From: Nocardia sp. CC227C
GTDB lineage: Bacteria; Actinomycetota; Actinomycetes; Mycobacteriales; Mycobacteriaceae
Direction of reading: 5' to 3'
Assembly: GCF_030767025.1 (NCBI RefSeq)
Contig: NZ_JASITE010000002.1
Location: forward strand, 606,363-670,362
DNA length: 64,000 bases
In this document: piece by piece, positions 53,374-62,777 of the stretch
How positions within the stretch are numbered: the stretch's first letter is position 1
Layout of the letters: every line of letters starts with the position of its first letter
Program-made: the position numbers and the translations under genes
Notes under the pieces: model-generated
The model's database searches: none
Seen by the model: only the letters and a program-made list of their open reading frames with translations
Told to the model about the DNA's origin: nothing

Positions 53374-53586
53374 ATGCAGCGATTCGCCGTCACGACCGCC
53401 ATGGCGTTCGCCGTGCTGACCGCGGCGGCACCCGCCGCCCGAGCCGACAGCGCCGATGCCCGACCGGTGGTCGGCTCCACCTGCATTCCGGTGTACGGGT
53501 TCAGCGCGGGGGCATGCCAACCGGGCACGCTGCTGGACTGGCTGCAGTTCCTCGCCACGGGATCGGCGGGGATGTCGTCCCGCTGA
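53374..53586 (+). CDS. Small secreted protein with two cysteines, unknown family
   Basis: A 70-residue protein with a Sec signal peptide (QRFAVTTAMAFAVLTAAAPA, cleavage after ARA at about residue 25). The mature 45 residues contain two cysteines eleven apart (STCIPVYGFSAGACQ), probably a disulfide, and an amphipathic LLDWLQFLATG end. GAGGGAAG lies six bases before ATG 53374, a good ribosome site. Family not recognised. It resembles the secreted protein at 31464 only in being small with a cysteine pair. Confidence 0.6.
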   Translation: MQRFAVTTAMAFAVLTAAAPAARADSADARPVVGSTCIPVYGFSAGACQPGTLLDWLQFLATGSAGMSSR

Positions 53587-53642
53587 TATCGGCGTTCCGG
53601 GGTCGATGCCGATCGACCCCGTCGCGACGGGATGTCAGGGGG

Positions 53643-54935
53643 TCAGACCCTTTCCAGCACCGCCGACGCGCCGATGCCGCCCGCCGCGCAGATGCCGAGC
53701 AGGGCGGTGGACCTGCCGGTCCGGGCGAGTTCGTTGGCCATGGTGGTGACCATGCGGGCTCCGGTCGCGCCGAAGGGGTGGCCGAGGGAGACCGAGCCGC
53801 CGTGCACGTTCAGGGTGGCGGGGTCGATCTCGCCGACGGCGGTGTCGCGGTCCAGGCGGGTCTTGGCCCAATCGGTGCTGGCCAGGGCCGAGACCACGGA
53901 CAGGGTCTGGGCCGCGAACGCCTCGTGGATATCCACCACGTCGATGTCGGACAGCGACATTCCCGCCTTGTCCAGGGCGCGGGGCATGGAGATGGCCGGG
54001 CCGATGAGCACCTGATCGCGCGGGTCCACGCTGACGTAACTCCAGGAGCGGAAGGCGGCGAGCGGTTCGAAGCCGAGTTCGCGGGCCTTCTCCTCGCTCA
54101 TCAGCAGCACCGCGGACGCACCGTCGGTGAGCGGGCTGGCATTGCCCGCGGTGACGGTGCCGTCCTTCGCGAACACCGGTGCGAGCGTGGCGAGCTTCTC
54201 GACACTGGTGCCGGGGCGGACCAGGCCGTCGCGGCTGACGGTCTTCCCCTCGGGTGTGGTCACCGACAGCACCTCGCTGTCGAAGCGGCCGGAATCGATG
54301 GCCGCCGCGGCGCGGTGGTGCGAGCGGGCGGCGAACTCGTCCTGTGCGGCACGGGTGATGCCGTGGATGCGCGCCATCTTCTCGGCGGATTCACCCATCA
54401 CCTCGCCGGTGGTGCGCTCCTGGATCTTGGGGCGGCGCGGCACGATGTCGACGAACGGCGCGAGCTGCGCGACGGCCGCCAGGTAGTCCTTCGGCTTGGG
54501 TTTGCCCAATGCCAGCGGGGCGGCGGCGTGCACCACCTTCTGCGGCAGTTTGACCTCGGCATTGCTGGTGGAATCGGAACCACCCGCGATCATGATGTCG
54601 TACTCGCCGCGTTCGATGGCGGCGGCGGCGGAGGTGACGGCCTGCAATCCCGAGGCGCAGGCGCGGGTCACCGTGTAGCCCTCGCAGCCGGGGTCCAGCT
54701 CCAGGTCCAGGGCGATCTCGCGGGCGATATTCGGCGCGGCGCCGGGCAGGATCACCCCGCCCCACACGATGGCCTGCACGGCGGCCTTGGGCAGCCCGGT
54801 ACGGGTCAGCAGTCCGCGGACCGCGGTATCGGCCAGATCGATGGAATCCATCCGGGTGTAGTCGGAAAACGCCCTGACGAACGGCGTCCGAGCCCCGGAG
54901 ACGATGACAGCACGGCGAGCACCCTTGGTAGCCAT
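53643..54935 (-). CDS. Acetyl-CoA C-acyltransferase (thiolase; FadA/FadI-type)
   Basis: A 430-residue thiolase with all catalytic residues: the nucleophile C93 in TRACASGLQ, H in NVHGGSVSLGHPFGATG (about residue 380) and the second cysteine in GICAAGG (about 418). Length and the VRAFSDYTRMDSIDL start resemble the FadI/trifunctional-type beta subunit. It performs the last step of fatty-acid beta-oxidation or the reverse condensation. AAAGGAA lies just before ATG 54935. Two dyads lie upstream (54971-55010), so a TetR-type lipid regulator is likely. No hydratase/dehydrogenase partner adjoins it. Confidence 0.93.
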   Translation of the reverse strand: MATKGARRAVIVSGARTPFVRAFSDYTRMDSIDLADTAVRGLLTRTGLPKAAVQAIVWGGVILPGAAPNIAREIALDLELDPGCEGYTVTRACASGLQAVTSAAAAIERGEYDIMIAGGSDSTSNAEVKLPQKVVHAAAPLALGKPKPKDYLAAVAQLAPFVDIVPRRPKIQERTTGEVMGESAEKMARIHGITRAAQDEFAARSHHRAAAAIDSGRFDSEVLSVTTPEGKTVSRDGLVRPGTSVEKLATLAPVFAKDGTVTAGNASPLTDGASAVLLMSEEKARELGFEPLAAFRSWSYVSVDPRDQVLIGPAISMPRALDKAGMSLSDIDVVDIHEAFAAQTLSVVSALASTDWAKTRLDRDTAVGEIDPATLNVHGGSVSLGHPFGATGARMVTTMANELARTGRSTALLGICAAGGIGASAVLERV

Positions 54936-54970
54936 GGGATTTCCTTTCCAGCGAATCCTGTGACCACCAA

Positions 54971-55011
54971 CTTACTGGAAAGTAAGAAGAAAGGCGATAC
55001 AGCGTGTATCA
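54971..55011. promoter_or_regulatory. Two operator dyads before the thiolase gene
   Basis: CTTACT-N4-AGTAAG (54971-54986) and GATACA-N3-TGTATC (54996-55010) are both perfect. The second includes TACAGCGTGTATCA (54998-55011), the exact 14-mer found at 13540-13553 beside the PhaC-like hydrolase. Confidence 0.6.
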
Positions 55012-55017
55012 GCAAGC

Positions 55018-55040
55018 GGCCGGGGCGCTGCGCCCCGGCC
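55018..55040 (-). terminator. hpf terminator
   Basis: GGCCGGGGCG (55018-55027) and CGCCCCGGCC (55031-55040) form a perfect 10-bp stem with a three-base loop, downstream of the hpf stop. Confidence 0.8.
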
Positions 55041-55064
55041 GGTAGCGGGTGGGAAAACGCCGTT

Positions 55065-55787
55065 CTACTCCGCGAGCCGGATGAGGCCGTAGTCGAAGGC
55101 GTGGCGACGATAGACGACCGACGGTTGGTCGGACTCCTTGTCGTGGAAGAGGAAGAAGTCGTGGCCGACGAGCTCCATCTGGTAGAGGGCGTCGTCGACG
55201 GACATCGGAATCGCGGGGTGTGTCTTGGTGCGCACGATATGGCCGGGTCCCGCGTACTCCTGGCCCTCGTCCACCGCCTCGGCGGCATGGTCGTGGGCCT
55301 TCGCGGCACCGTTCCGGTTCGACGACGCGAACAGGGAATCATCGATGAGACCGGCCGTGGCCTCCGCGACCGAAATGGGGGTCTTCTCCCCGTGATGGAC
55401 GCGACGGCGGTCCTTCAACTTGCGCAGTCGGCTCTCGAGTTTCGCGACGACCAAATCGAGTGCCGCGTAGAAACTGTCGGCACAGGCCTCCGCCCGTACC
55501 ACCGGGCCTTTGCCACGCGCGGTGATCTCCACCCGCTGGCAGCTCTTGCGTTGACGACGGTTGCGTTCGTGGAACAGCTCCACGTCGAAGAGGAAGATCG
55601 ACGGGTCGAAGCGTTCCAAACGGGAAAGCTTGTCCGCGACGTGAATTCGGAAATGGTCGGGAACCTCGACATTGCGTCCCTTGACCACCACATCCGCCTT
55701 CATGCCCTTGGGGGCATCGTCGGGGACAGGGGCTTCCAGCACCGCAGTGTCTGCGTCTTTCACTGAAGGTCGTGAAGAAGTCGTCAC
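55065..55787 (-). CDS. hpf: Long-form ribosome hibernation-promoting factor (HPF)
   Basis: A 240-residue long HPF. The N-terminal RaiA/YfiA domain (about 30-130; VVVKGRNVEVPDHFRIHVADKLSRLE and FYAALDLVVAKLESRLRKLKDR) binds the decoding site. The C-terminal domain (about 180-240; PMSVDDALYQMELVGHDFFLFHD and YRRHAFDYGLIRL) dimerises to form 100S ribosomes. The mycobacterial equivalent is Rv3241c. GTG 55787 has GGAGG six bases upstream; the frame continues upstream without family similarity. It lies between comF-like and thiolase genes and ends in its own terminator. Confidence 0.94.
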   Translation of the reverse strand: MTTSSRPSVKDADTAVLEAPVPDDAPKGMKADVVVKGRNVEVPDHFRIHVADKLSRLERFDPSIFLFDVELFHERNRRQRKSCQRVEITARGKGPVVRAEACADSFYAALDLVVAKLESRLRKLKDRRRVHHGEKTPISVAEATAGLIDDSLFASSNRNGAAKAHDHAAEAVDEGQEYAGPGHIVRTKTHPAIPMSVDDALYQMELVGHDFFLFHDKESDQPSVVYRRHAFDYGLIRLAE

Positions 55788-55970
55788 GCGTACCTCCCGG
55801 ATCTGGCCGCACAAACCGCTCGTGCGGCGGGATTGAAACGTGTGCCGATCGAAGACTCGCTCGGCACGTGATGTCCGAGGCGCCACCTCCAAACTCTCAG
55901 TTCGGGTGTCTGATCGCGACGCTAGTACGCCAGCGATCGTTCCGCCAGTGTTCACGCTAATTTCTGTCAG

Positions 55971-56615
55971 TCAAGCTCGACAGGTCACGAACACGGCTCG
56001 GACCGGCACACCGGCACCGATCAAGACGCGCACCGATTCACGGGCGGTGACACCGGTGGTCAGCACGTCGTCCATGAGCACGACCTCGGCATTTGCCGGA
56101 ATCGACACCGCATGCCGGGACGGTCGGGCGGTGATGATCCGGCCGCGCAGGTTGTGCTCCCGGTCGCCCGGGGACAGGCCGACCGAATCTCGCACACCCG
56201 GCCGCGTCCGCAACAGCCGTGCCACCCGGCAATCGGGCAGCCAACTCGCTGCGACGCGCGCCGTACGCACCACCGGATCGCCGCCGCGCCGCCGCGCGGC
56301 GGATCGACGACTGGGCGCGGGCACCAGCACCAGCGGCCGCGCGTCGTCGCGCAACCGGTCCAGTCCCCTGGCAACCGCCAGCCCCAGCGGCTCGGCCAGC
56401 TCCCGGCGGCACTGCTCCTTGACGGCCAGCACCGCGCGCCGCGCCGGACCGGCATAGGGCGCCAGCGCCCAGCACGGCACCCCGGGATCGGCGCGCGGAC
56501 GCGCCCGCACCGGCGGACCCGCCAGCGTCGCGGCGCACTCCGCACACCAGGCCACACCGCCAGCACCGCATCCACAGCACGTGCGCGGCAGCACCAGATC
56601 GAGCAGCTCCCCCAT
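55971..56615 (-). CDS. ComF-family phosphoribosyltransferase-like protein (Rv3242c-like)
   Basis: A 214-residue protein with an N-terminal four-cysteine zinc ribbon (CCGCGAGGVAWCAEC, about residues 13-27) and a type I PRTase domain with the PRPP loop VVLMDDVLTTGVTARES (about 180-196). ComF proteins act in DNA uptake or repair; in actinobacteria the role is unclear. ATG 56615 is close after a GGGGGG run; GTG 56630 in frame is the alternative. The position before lpqB-mtrB-mtrA is as in mycobacteria. Confidence 0.9.
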   Translation of the reverse strand: MGELLDLVLPRTCCGCGAGGVAWCAECAATLAGPPVRARPRADPGVPCWALAPYAGPARRAVLAVKEQCRRELAEPLGLAVARGLDRLRDDARPLVLVPAPSRRSAARRRGGDPVVRTARVAASWLPDCRVARLLRTRPGVRDSVGLSPGDREHNLRGRIITARPSRHAVSIPANAEVVLMDDVLTTGVTARESVRVLIGAGVPVRAVFVTCRA

Positions 56616-57018
56616 GCCCCCCAGTGTCACCCGCGACGGCCTTGTCTACCCGCGATTTCGCCACCGACAGCCGCGATTGTCCGTCTAGCGGGGTGGGCAT
56701 CGGCCCGCCGCTCGACCCACCGCGAGCGCGTCGGGTCATGCCCCGCCCGCCGGGTGGGAGCGGGGGCGTGCCGAGGCGAGCTCGAGCCGCGTACCCGCCG
56801 GACCGCGGACGGTGCCGCCCACCGGCGCAGCGCAGCACAGCCCGGCTACACAGCGCAGCACGGCACGGCACGGCTACACAGCGCAGCACGGCACAGCTAC
56901 ACAAAGCCCCGGCCGCGTCCCCACCGGCCGCGTCGCGAGAACCGCAGCCCGGGTCCTACCCGGTCCCGGTGACCGAGTAACTCAGCCCGGCCCCACCGGG
57001 TCACGGCGACCAACTAAC
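56616..57018. other. Repeat-rich intergenic region between comF-like gene and lpqB; no gene seen
   Basis: About 400 bases of GC-rich, repetitive sequence. The best-defined part is the tandem repeat at 56844-56900. Readings on either strand are low-complexity (Cys/Arg/Ala or His/Thr-rich) with no ribosome site, so I reject them as genes. Confidence 0.55.
56844..56900. repeat. Tandem 28-bp repeat
   Basis: GGCTACACAGCGCAGCACGG starts at 56844 and again at 56872, and each copy runs on as CAC. A third partial copy (AGCTACACA) starts at 56895. Confidence 0.85.
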
Positions 57019-58833
57019 TCAGCCCGGTAGCACCGGGACGGCGTTCGCGCCCAGACCCGGCACCACGCGCCAATAGCGTTCGCCGCCTTCGGCACTGCTG
57101 GTGAGCTCCATGACGTCGCGGGCGTCGGCCACGTACTGGCGGTCGGAGGACGCCGCGACCACGCGCAACGGCGGGGTGAGGTTCTGGCTGGTGACCGAGT
57201 TCAGGCCGGAGCCGTCGATGGGCACCCGGACGATGGGGTCGACCGTGCCCTCGCGGGCGATCATGATGCTGTCCATCTCGGTGCTGAGGGTGTGCCAGTC
57301 CAGCGAGACCGCGTCGGTACTCAGCTCCGGGGCGATGGGCAGCGGCGAGGTGAGGGCGAAGCGGCCCTCGGGGCGCGGTTCCACCACGGCCAGGTACACC
57401 TTGCCGCCCGCGATGAGGGCGGCGCGCACTCCCGTGGGGGAGATCCGCAGATCGGTGATGGGCAGGCGCGGGGTGAGCGCGCCGGTGCTGCTCGCCACCG
57501 GTGCGATCAGGGCCGAGATGTCCACGTCCTGCACCGATACGTTCCCGCTGGCGCGATCGTGCACGGCGCGGATGACCCGCTCGCCGTCCACCACCGCCCA
57601 GGCCGAACTGCCGTCGGAGGTCCAGGACGGTCGGGAGATCTGGCCGCCGGTCGCCACCGGGAAGCCGGTGCCGTCGTAGGTGCCGATGATCAGGGTGCGG
57701 CCCGGTTCCGGTTCGGGGCGGCCCGAATCCGCGACCGCGGCGACCAGCTGACCGTCCGGCGACAGCCCCACCGATTGCAGGGTGCGGGTGGAGCCGAAGA
57801 AGCCCGGTGCGGGCACGATCCCGTTCTCGGTGACGCGCACCAGCGAACCGTCCCGCACCGCATGCAGTCCGATGCGGTTGCGCGCCGCGGCGGCCGGGCT
57901 CAGCGCGTCGACGTCCTGGCGGGTCCAGCCATTGAGGGCGTACCGCTCGTCCAGCGGCTTGCCGTCGGCCAGCAGCATGAACGGACCGAAGATCTCGGCC
58001 TCGGACAGGGTGAGCACCACCTGCGCGGCCAGCAGTTCCTTGGCGCGGGTGTCCAGGCCCGCGGCGCCCGAGAAGTCGATCTGCACGCCGCCCGCGCCGA
58101 CACCGACGGCTTCGGCATCGCCATTGGCCTTGGTGACCGGACCGCGCAAACTGACCGGGCCGCTCAGCACGTTCTTCACCGCGGGCGTGAGCGCGGGCTG
58201 CGGCCCCTCTGCGAGCAGGCCCAGCAGCTTCTGGGTCAACTGGTCCTTGGGCACGGCGATCCAGCGCAGATCGGGCACCATGACCGTCCCGGCCTGATTG
58301 CTGAAGTACAGCGCGTGCCGCCGGTAGGACTTGTTGAAGGCGCTGCGCTCGATCAGGACGCCGGTGGGCAGGTCGTCGATGCGCCACTCACCGTCGACCT
58401 TGATCAGTTTGACCTTGTCCTCGAGGGTGCCGTCGGCGACGCGGTAGGAGCCGTCGGCCTCGAGCTCGCCGATCTTGCGGGTGCGGATGACGTAGGTGGC
58501 GGTGTCCTCGGTGCGGGATTCCCGCAGCGTGTCCGGCTTCTCGATAATGGTGGTGCCCTCGGCGTCGTCCCAGTTGACCGCCGCGGCCGGGGTCAGGAAC
58601 TGGCGCGCCGCCTGATGCCGGTTGGTCGGGTCGGCGGTGGCCTGCACGAAGTCCTGCAACAGTGCCTCGGGCTCGCGACCGGCGATGGGCGGGGCCGGTT
58701 CGGTGCTGGTGGGCTGGCGGTCGAGGGTGCCGAGCGCCTGCGGGGCCGAGGAGTCCGGCAGTTGGGCGCAGCCGACCAACCCCGCCAGCGAACCGACCAG
58801 TACCGCCAGCAGTCCGATTCTGCGCAATCTCAT
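57019..58833 (-). CDS. lpqB: Lipoprotein LpqB
   Basis: A 604-residue lipoprotein: signal peptide [19 protein letters not shown] with lipobox LVGC (Cys22), a GerMN domain (about 180-330) and a C-terminal beta-propeller-like half. LpqB sits outside the membrane, binds the extracellular part of MtrB and modulates MtrA phosphorylation and cell-wall homeostasis. ATG 58833 overlaps the mtrB stop by four bases (ATGA). It is the last gene of the mtrA-mtrB-lpqB operon. Confidence 0.96.
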   Translation of the reverse strand: MRLRRIGLLAVLVGSLAGLVGCAQLPDSSAPQALGTLDRQPTSTEPAPPIAGREPEALLQDFVQATADPTNRHQAARQFLTPAAAVNWDDAEGTTIIEKPDTLRESRTEDTATYVIRTRKIGELEADGSYRVADGTLEDKVKLIKVDGEWRIDDLPTGVLIERSAFNKSYRRHALYFSNQAGTVMVPDLRWIAVPKDQLTQKLLGLLAEGPQPALTPAVKNVLSGPVSLRGPVTKANGDAEAVGVGAGGVQIDFSGAAGLDTRAKELLAAQVVLTLSEAEIFGPFMLLADGKPLDERYALNGWTRQDVDALSPAAAARNRIGLHAVRDGSLVRVTENGIVPAPGFFGSTRTLQSVGLSPDGQLVAAVADSGRPEPEPGRTLIIGTYDGTGFPVATGGQISRPSWTSDGSSAWAVVDGERVIRAVHDRASGNVSVQDVDISALIAPVASSTGALTPRLPITDLRISPTGVRAALIAGGKVYLAVVEPRPEGRFALTSPLPIAPELSTDAVSLDWHTLSTEMDSIMIAREGTVDPIVRVPIDGSGLNSVTSQNLTPPLRVVAASSDRQYVADARDVMELTSSAEGGERYWRVVPGLGANAVPVLPG

Positions 58834-61274
58834 GCTTTCCCGTCCCCTGACTCGGTGAGCACGCTGTCATCGGGGCCGTCCGACCCCGAGCCGACCGCGT
58901 CCGGAGGCCGCTGCCGACCGGAGCCGGCACCGGGATCACGCCCGTGCGCGCGCCGGGAAGCGGGGACATCGGGGTGCGCACCCGCCGCGTCGGCGGGGGC
59001 GGCCGCCGATCCCCGCGGGAAGGCGGCGCCTGCCGGGGCCGAGTCCGTTCGCGCGTCCGACGCGTTCCCGGTCGCCCCGGGCGCGGTGTCGGGCGTCGAC
59101 GTCGAACCCGGCCGGGCATCCGACAGGTCCGACGCACCAAGGGAATCCGGTGCCACGTCCGCCGACGAACCGGTGGGATTCGGGTCGCTGTCCGCCGCGT
59201 CCGCCCGAATGCCCGACGGGTCGAAGCCGTGTCCGGATGCGTCCGACCGCGCGACCGCCGCATCCGGCCCGGCATCCAGGCCATCCGCATCCGGCCCGGC
59301 TCCCGGCCCATCCGTGCCCGGCCGATCCGTGTCCGACCCGGCCTCCGGCCCATCCACGTCCGGCCCAGCTTCCGGCCCATCCGTGTCCGGCTCAGCTCCC
59401 GGTTCGGCCGAACGCGTATCCGGCACGTCCGGCTGGGGGTTCGGCGCGTCGGATGCTGTCGCGGACGGATCCGGTTGGGAGGCGGGGCGTTCCGGCGGGG
59501 TGAGCTGTTCCGTGCCGAGGTGGGGGAAGGAGTCGGTGCGGTAGGCGGACTCGTCGGCTATCCGGGCCATCGGACGGGTGGGGACGTCGGGGCCCGCGGA
59601 GACGAATCCGGCCGCCTCCGTCAAGTTTCCGACCTCCGGGGGCGGCGGTTCGGCGGGTGTGCCGCCGCGGCGCTTGGGCGGTTCCAGCGGCAGCGGGCTG
59701 GCGCCGAGCTTGCGGCCGCGCACCAGGGGCAGGGTCAGCCGGAAGCTGGCTCCGACACCGGTCTCGCCCCACGCCTCCAGCTTGCCGTCGTGCAGATTGG
59801 CGTCCTCCACGCTGATCGACAGCCCCAAACCCGTTCCGCCGGAACGCCGCACCCGCGAGGGGTCCGAGCGCCAGAACCGGTTGAAGACCATCTTCTCCTC
59901 ACCGGGCCGCAAGCCGACACCCTGATCGCGCACCACGAAGGCGACCGAATTGGCGTCGGCGTCGCCGCGCACCCGCATGAGCACCGGTTTGCCCTCGCTG
60001 TGGTCGATGGCATTGGCCAGCAGATTGCGCAGCACGCGTTCCACGCGGCGCGGATCCACCTCGGCGACAAGCGGTTCCTCGGGCATGTCCACCACCAGCT
60101 CGACGCCGGTCTCCTTGGCCAGATGCCGCACCGTGGACACCGCCGCCCGCGCGCACATGCGCACATCCAGCGATTCCACCTGTAGTTCGGCCACACCCGC
60201 GTCGTGGCGGCTGATCTCGAGCAGGTCGTTGAGCAGTCCCTCGAAGCGGTCGAGTTCGTTGACGAGCAGTTCGGCCGAGCGGGCCAGCGCCGGATCGAGG
60301 TCGTCGCTGGAGCCGTGGATGAGGTCGGCGGCCATCCGCACCGTGGTGAGCGGGGTGCGCAGCTCGTGGCTGACGTCGGAGGTGAAGCGGCGCTGGAGGT
60401 TCCCGAATTCCTCCAGCTGCGTGATCTGGTTGGAGAGGCTTTCCGCCATCTCGTTGAAGGCCATGGCCAGGCGCGCCATATCGTCCTCGCCCCGGACGAG
60501 CATGCGCTCCTTGAGGCGGCCGTCGGCGAATCGGCTGGCGATGCGCGCGGCGGATCGGATGGGCAACACCACCTGTCGCGTCACCAGCGCGGTGATCGCC
60601 GCCAGCAGCACGAGCAGCACCACGCCGCCGATGAGCATGGTGCCGCGCATGAGCGACAGACTGCGTTCCTCGCTGCTGAGCGGGAAGATGAGGTAGATCT
60701 CGAGTGAATCGAGCTCGGCGACTGGGCTGCCGATGATGAGCGCCGAACCGCGGTGCCCCTCCGGATCCGCGATGGTCGCGAACTGGTAGCTCACCTGGTT
60801 CGACTGCACGAAATGCCGGAGTTCCGGCGGGATCTCCTGAATCGGGCCCGCGGTGAGTTCGCGGTGATTGTCCCCGTACATGGCGAGCGCGGAGTCGTAA
60901 CTGCCCGCCGCGCCGCCACTTCCGCCGCTGGTGCTACTCCCCGCGGACAACGCGCGCCGGGCGTCGTCCAGCCGCACCAGCGGGGTACTCGAATCGTGCA
61001 CACCGGAGAGGGTGGACTGCACCGTATTGCGGGCGCGGCTCATCTCCTCCACGGCCGCGCCGATCTTCGCGTCCAACAGCCTGTCGGTGATCTGGGAGGT
61101 GAGCACGACGCCCAGAATCGTGATCACGATCAGTGACAGGGTGAGTGTGGACACGACGACGCGCAATTGCAGCGAACGCCGCCAGATGTGGCCCAGTTGC
61201 TCTCCGAGATTGCGAAACCAGGCCACCATCGCCGCCAGCCACCGCTCGACGCGGTTTCTGGAGCCAGCGATCAC
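58830..61274 (-). CDS. mtrB: Sensor histidine kinase MtrB with a long acidic C-terminal tail
   Basis: An 814-residue kinase: a first membrane segment ([20 protein letters not shown], about 38-58), an extracellular loop, a second membrane segment (about 210-235), HAMP, HisKA with [11 protein letters not shown] (about residue 304) and HATPase with [23 protein letters not shown] and GGTGLGLSI. It phosphorylates MtrA to coordinate division and envelope growth. Residues 525-814 are a Pro/Asp/Gly/Ala-rich tail with [12 protein letters not shown] repeats; M. tuberculosis MtrB is about 567 residues. The GTG start overlaps the mtrA stop (GTGA), and the stop overlaps lpqB. Confidence 0.95.
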   Translation of the reverse strand: MIAGSRNRVERWLAAMVAWFRNLGEQLGHIWRRSLQLRVVVSTLTLSLIVITILGVVLTSQITDRLLDAKIGAAVEEMSRARNTVQSTLSGVHDSSTPLVRLDDARRALSAGSSTSGGSGGAAGSYDSALAMYGDNHRELTAGPIQEIPPELRHFVQSNQVSYQFATIADPEGHRGSALIIGSPVAELDSLEIYLIFPLSSEERSLSLMRGTMLIGGVVLLVLLAAITALVTRQVVLPIRSAARIASRFADGRLKERMLVRGEDDMARLAMAFNEMAESLSNQITQLEEFGNLQRRFTSDVSHELRTPLTTVRMAADLIHGSSDDLDPALARSAELLVNELDRFEGLLNDLLEISRHDAGVAELQVESLDVRMCARAAVSTVRHLAKETGVELVVDMPEEPLVAEVDPRRVERVLRNLLANAIDHSEGKPVLMRVRGDADANSVAFVVRDQGVGLRPGEEKMVFNRFWRSDPSRVRRSGGTGLGLSISVEDANLHDGKLEAWGETGVGASFRLTLPLVRGRKLGASPLPLEPPKRRGGTPAEPPPPEVGNLTEAAGFVSAGPDVPTRPMARIADESAYRTDSFPHLGTEQLTPPERPASQPDPSATASDAPNPQPDVPDTRSAEPGAEPDTDGPEAGPDVDGPEAGSDTDRPGTDGPGAGPDADGLDAGPDAAVARSDASGHGFDPSGIRADAADSDPNPTGSSADVAPDSLGASDLSDARPGSTSTPDTAPGATGNASDARTDSAPAGAAFPRGSAAAPADAAGAHPDVPASRRAHGRDPGAGSGRQRPPDAVGSGSDGPDDSVLTESGDGKA
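59259..59394 (-). repeat. Degenerate repeats encoding the acidic MtrB tail
   Basis: On the reverse strand this encodes runs such as [19 protein letters not shown] and [14 protein letters not shown], i.e. a degenerate 8-9-residue unit (D-x-DGPEAGP). The forward strand is correspondingly rich in GGCCCATCCG-type repeats. Confidence 0.7.
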
Positions 61275-61948
61275 GGCGGTCCGGCCTTGTAACCCACGCC
61301 TCGTACGGTGAGCACGATCTCAGGGTTCTCGGGATCCTTCTCCACTTTGGCGCGCAACCGCTGCACGTGCACATTGACCAGGCGGGTATCGGCGGCGTGC
61401 CGGTAACCCCAGACCTGTTCCAGGAGCACTTCACGGGTGAACACCTGACGCGGCTTGCGGGCCAGCGCCACCAGCAGATCGAATTCCAAGGGAGTCAGCG
61501 AGATCTGCTGTCCGCCGCGGGTCACCTTGTGCGCGGGCACGTCGATGACGATATCGGCGATGGAGAGCAGTTCCTGCGGCTCGTCCTCGGTGCGGCGCAG
61601 GCGGGCCCGCACCCGAGCGACCAGTTCTTTGGGCTTGAACGGCTTGACGATGTAATCGTCAGCCCCCGACTCCAAACCCAGGACGACGTCGACCGTATCG
61701 GTCTTCGCCGTCAGCATCACAATGGGCACGCCCGAATCCGCGCGCAGCACCCGGCACACGTCGATGCCGTTCATACCGGGCAGCATGAGATCCAGCAACA
61801 CCAGATCCGGACGCAATTCCCGGACCGCGGTGAGCGCCTGCGTGCCGTCGCCCACGACATGGGGATCGAACCCCTCGCCGCGCAAGACGATCGTGAGCAT
61901 CTCGGCGAGCGCCATATCGTCGTCGACGACCAGAATCTTCGGCTTCAT
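61271..61948 (-). CDS. mtrA: Response regulator MtrA
   Basis: A 225-residue OmpR/PhoB-type regulator: receiver domain with the acidic pair after [11 protein letters not shown], the phospho-Asp in [12 protein letters not shown] (about residue 53), T in MLTAKT and K in YIVKPF; a C-terminal winged helix ending [22 protein letters not shown]. It controls dnaA/oriC-related and cell-wall hydrolase genes in mycobacteria. GTGACA lies about twelve bases before the ATG on the reverse strand, near a CATAGT -10-like hexamer, perhaps part of an autoregulatory MtrA site. It overlaps mtrB by four bases. Confidence 0.97.
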   Translation of the reverse strand: MKPKILVVDDDMALAEMLTIVLRGEGFDPHVVGDGTQALTAVRELRPDLVLLDLMLPGMNGIDVCRVLRADSGVPIVMLTAKTDTVDVVLGLESGADDYIVKPFKPKELVARVRARLRRTEDEPQELLSIADIVIDVPAHKVTRGGQQISLTPLEFDLLVALARKPRQVFTREVLLEQVWGYRHAADTRLVNVHVQRLRAKVEKDPENPEIVLTVRGVGYKAGPP

Positions 61949-62027
61949 AAGTACTATGTTGTCACCCTTCCGGCTCTGATCGGGTCGCCTCGCCGACAGT
62001 CGTGATTACTCCGGCGCACATCCAACC

Positions 62028-62675
62028 CTATCCAGCAACAATTTCCGCGAGACGCGCGGCAAGTGTTGCCGGATCGTCACCGCTCCGATGCACCCACCAT
62101 GGTCCGCGCCACTGCGTTTCGGCGAGTTCGGAATAGACCTTAGCGGTGCGACGCTGTAATCCACCGTCTTTTTCGTAGGCGTCCAGCGCCCGCGCCGTGT
62201 CCGCCGCACCGCGCCTGCGAGCCCGCTCCTCCGCCACTTCGGTCGGCACCGACAGCAGGACCTGCAGATCCGGCACCGGGAGTTCGAAACGGCCGAACTC
62301 CAATTCCTCGACCCATCGCGCGATTTCACCCCGGGCGTCCTGCTCCTTCCGGGCGGCCGAATAGGCCACATTGGAGGCGACATAGCGGTCGAGTAGCACG
62401 ATGTCGTTGTCGATCAACAGCTTCGACATCTCGTCGCGGGCGTCGGCCCGGTCGAGGGCGAACAGCAGCGCCATGGCATTCACGGACGCGGCGACGTCGC
62501 CGTGTCCGCCCCGCAGGGCTTCGGCGGCCAGGTCGGCGTGGACGCTGCGTCCGTAACGCGGGAAGGCCAGCGTGGCCACCCGCAGACCACGCGCCCGCAA
62601 CGCGGCCACGACGGCATCGCCGAGCGTGCGCTTGCCCGCGCCGTCCAGACCCTCCACCGCAACCAACGCTCCCAT
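62028..62675 (-). CDS. tmk: Thymidylate kinase
   Basis: A 215-residue dTMP kinase: P-loop VEGLDGAGKRT at the N-terminus, ATLAFPRYGRSVHADLAAEAL, the DRY-type motif LLDRYVASNVAYSAAR (about residue 100) and a LID region with arginines (EERARRRGAAD). It makes dTDP for DNA synthesis. ATG 62675 is chosen over ATG 62693: the protein then starts at the conserved ALVAVEGLDGAGK, and TACTCT ends seven bases upstream (62688-62683), giving a leaderless mRNA. It lies just before mtrA on the same strand, as in M. tuberculosis. Confidence 0.95.
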   Translation of the reverse strand: MGALVAVEGLDGAGKRTLGDAVVAALRARGLRVATLAFPRYGRSVHADLAAEALRGGHGDVAASVNAMALLFALDRADARDEMSKLLIDNDIVLLDRYVASNVAYSAARKEQDARGEIARWVEELEFGRFELPVPDLQVLLSVPTEVAEERARRRGAADTARALDAYEKDGGLQRRTAKVYSELAETQWRGPWWVHRSGDDPATLAARLAEIVAG

Positions 62676-62682
62676 GGCCGCG

Positions 62683-62688
62683 AGAGTA
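62683..62688 (-). promoter_or_regulatory. -10 hexamer for leaderless tmk
   Basis: TACTCT on the reverse strand ends seven bases before ATG 62675. Confidence 0.5.
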
Positions 62689-62763
62689 CCCAATACCGGC
62701 GAAGGCGGTGCGGGTGACCGCAGGATTCACCGCTTCGACCACTCGGAATAGCTATTCGGTTGC

Positions 62764-62769
62764 TACCAT
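62764..62769 (+). promoter_or_regulatory. -10 hexamer for leaderless start at 62778
   Basis: TACCAT ends eight bases before ATG 62778. Confidence 0.45.
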
Positions 62770-62777
62770 CCCGGATC

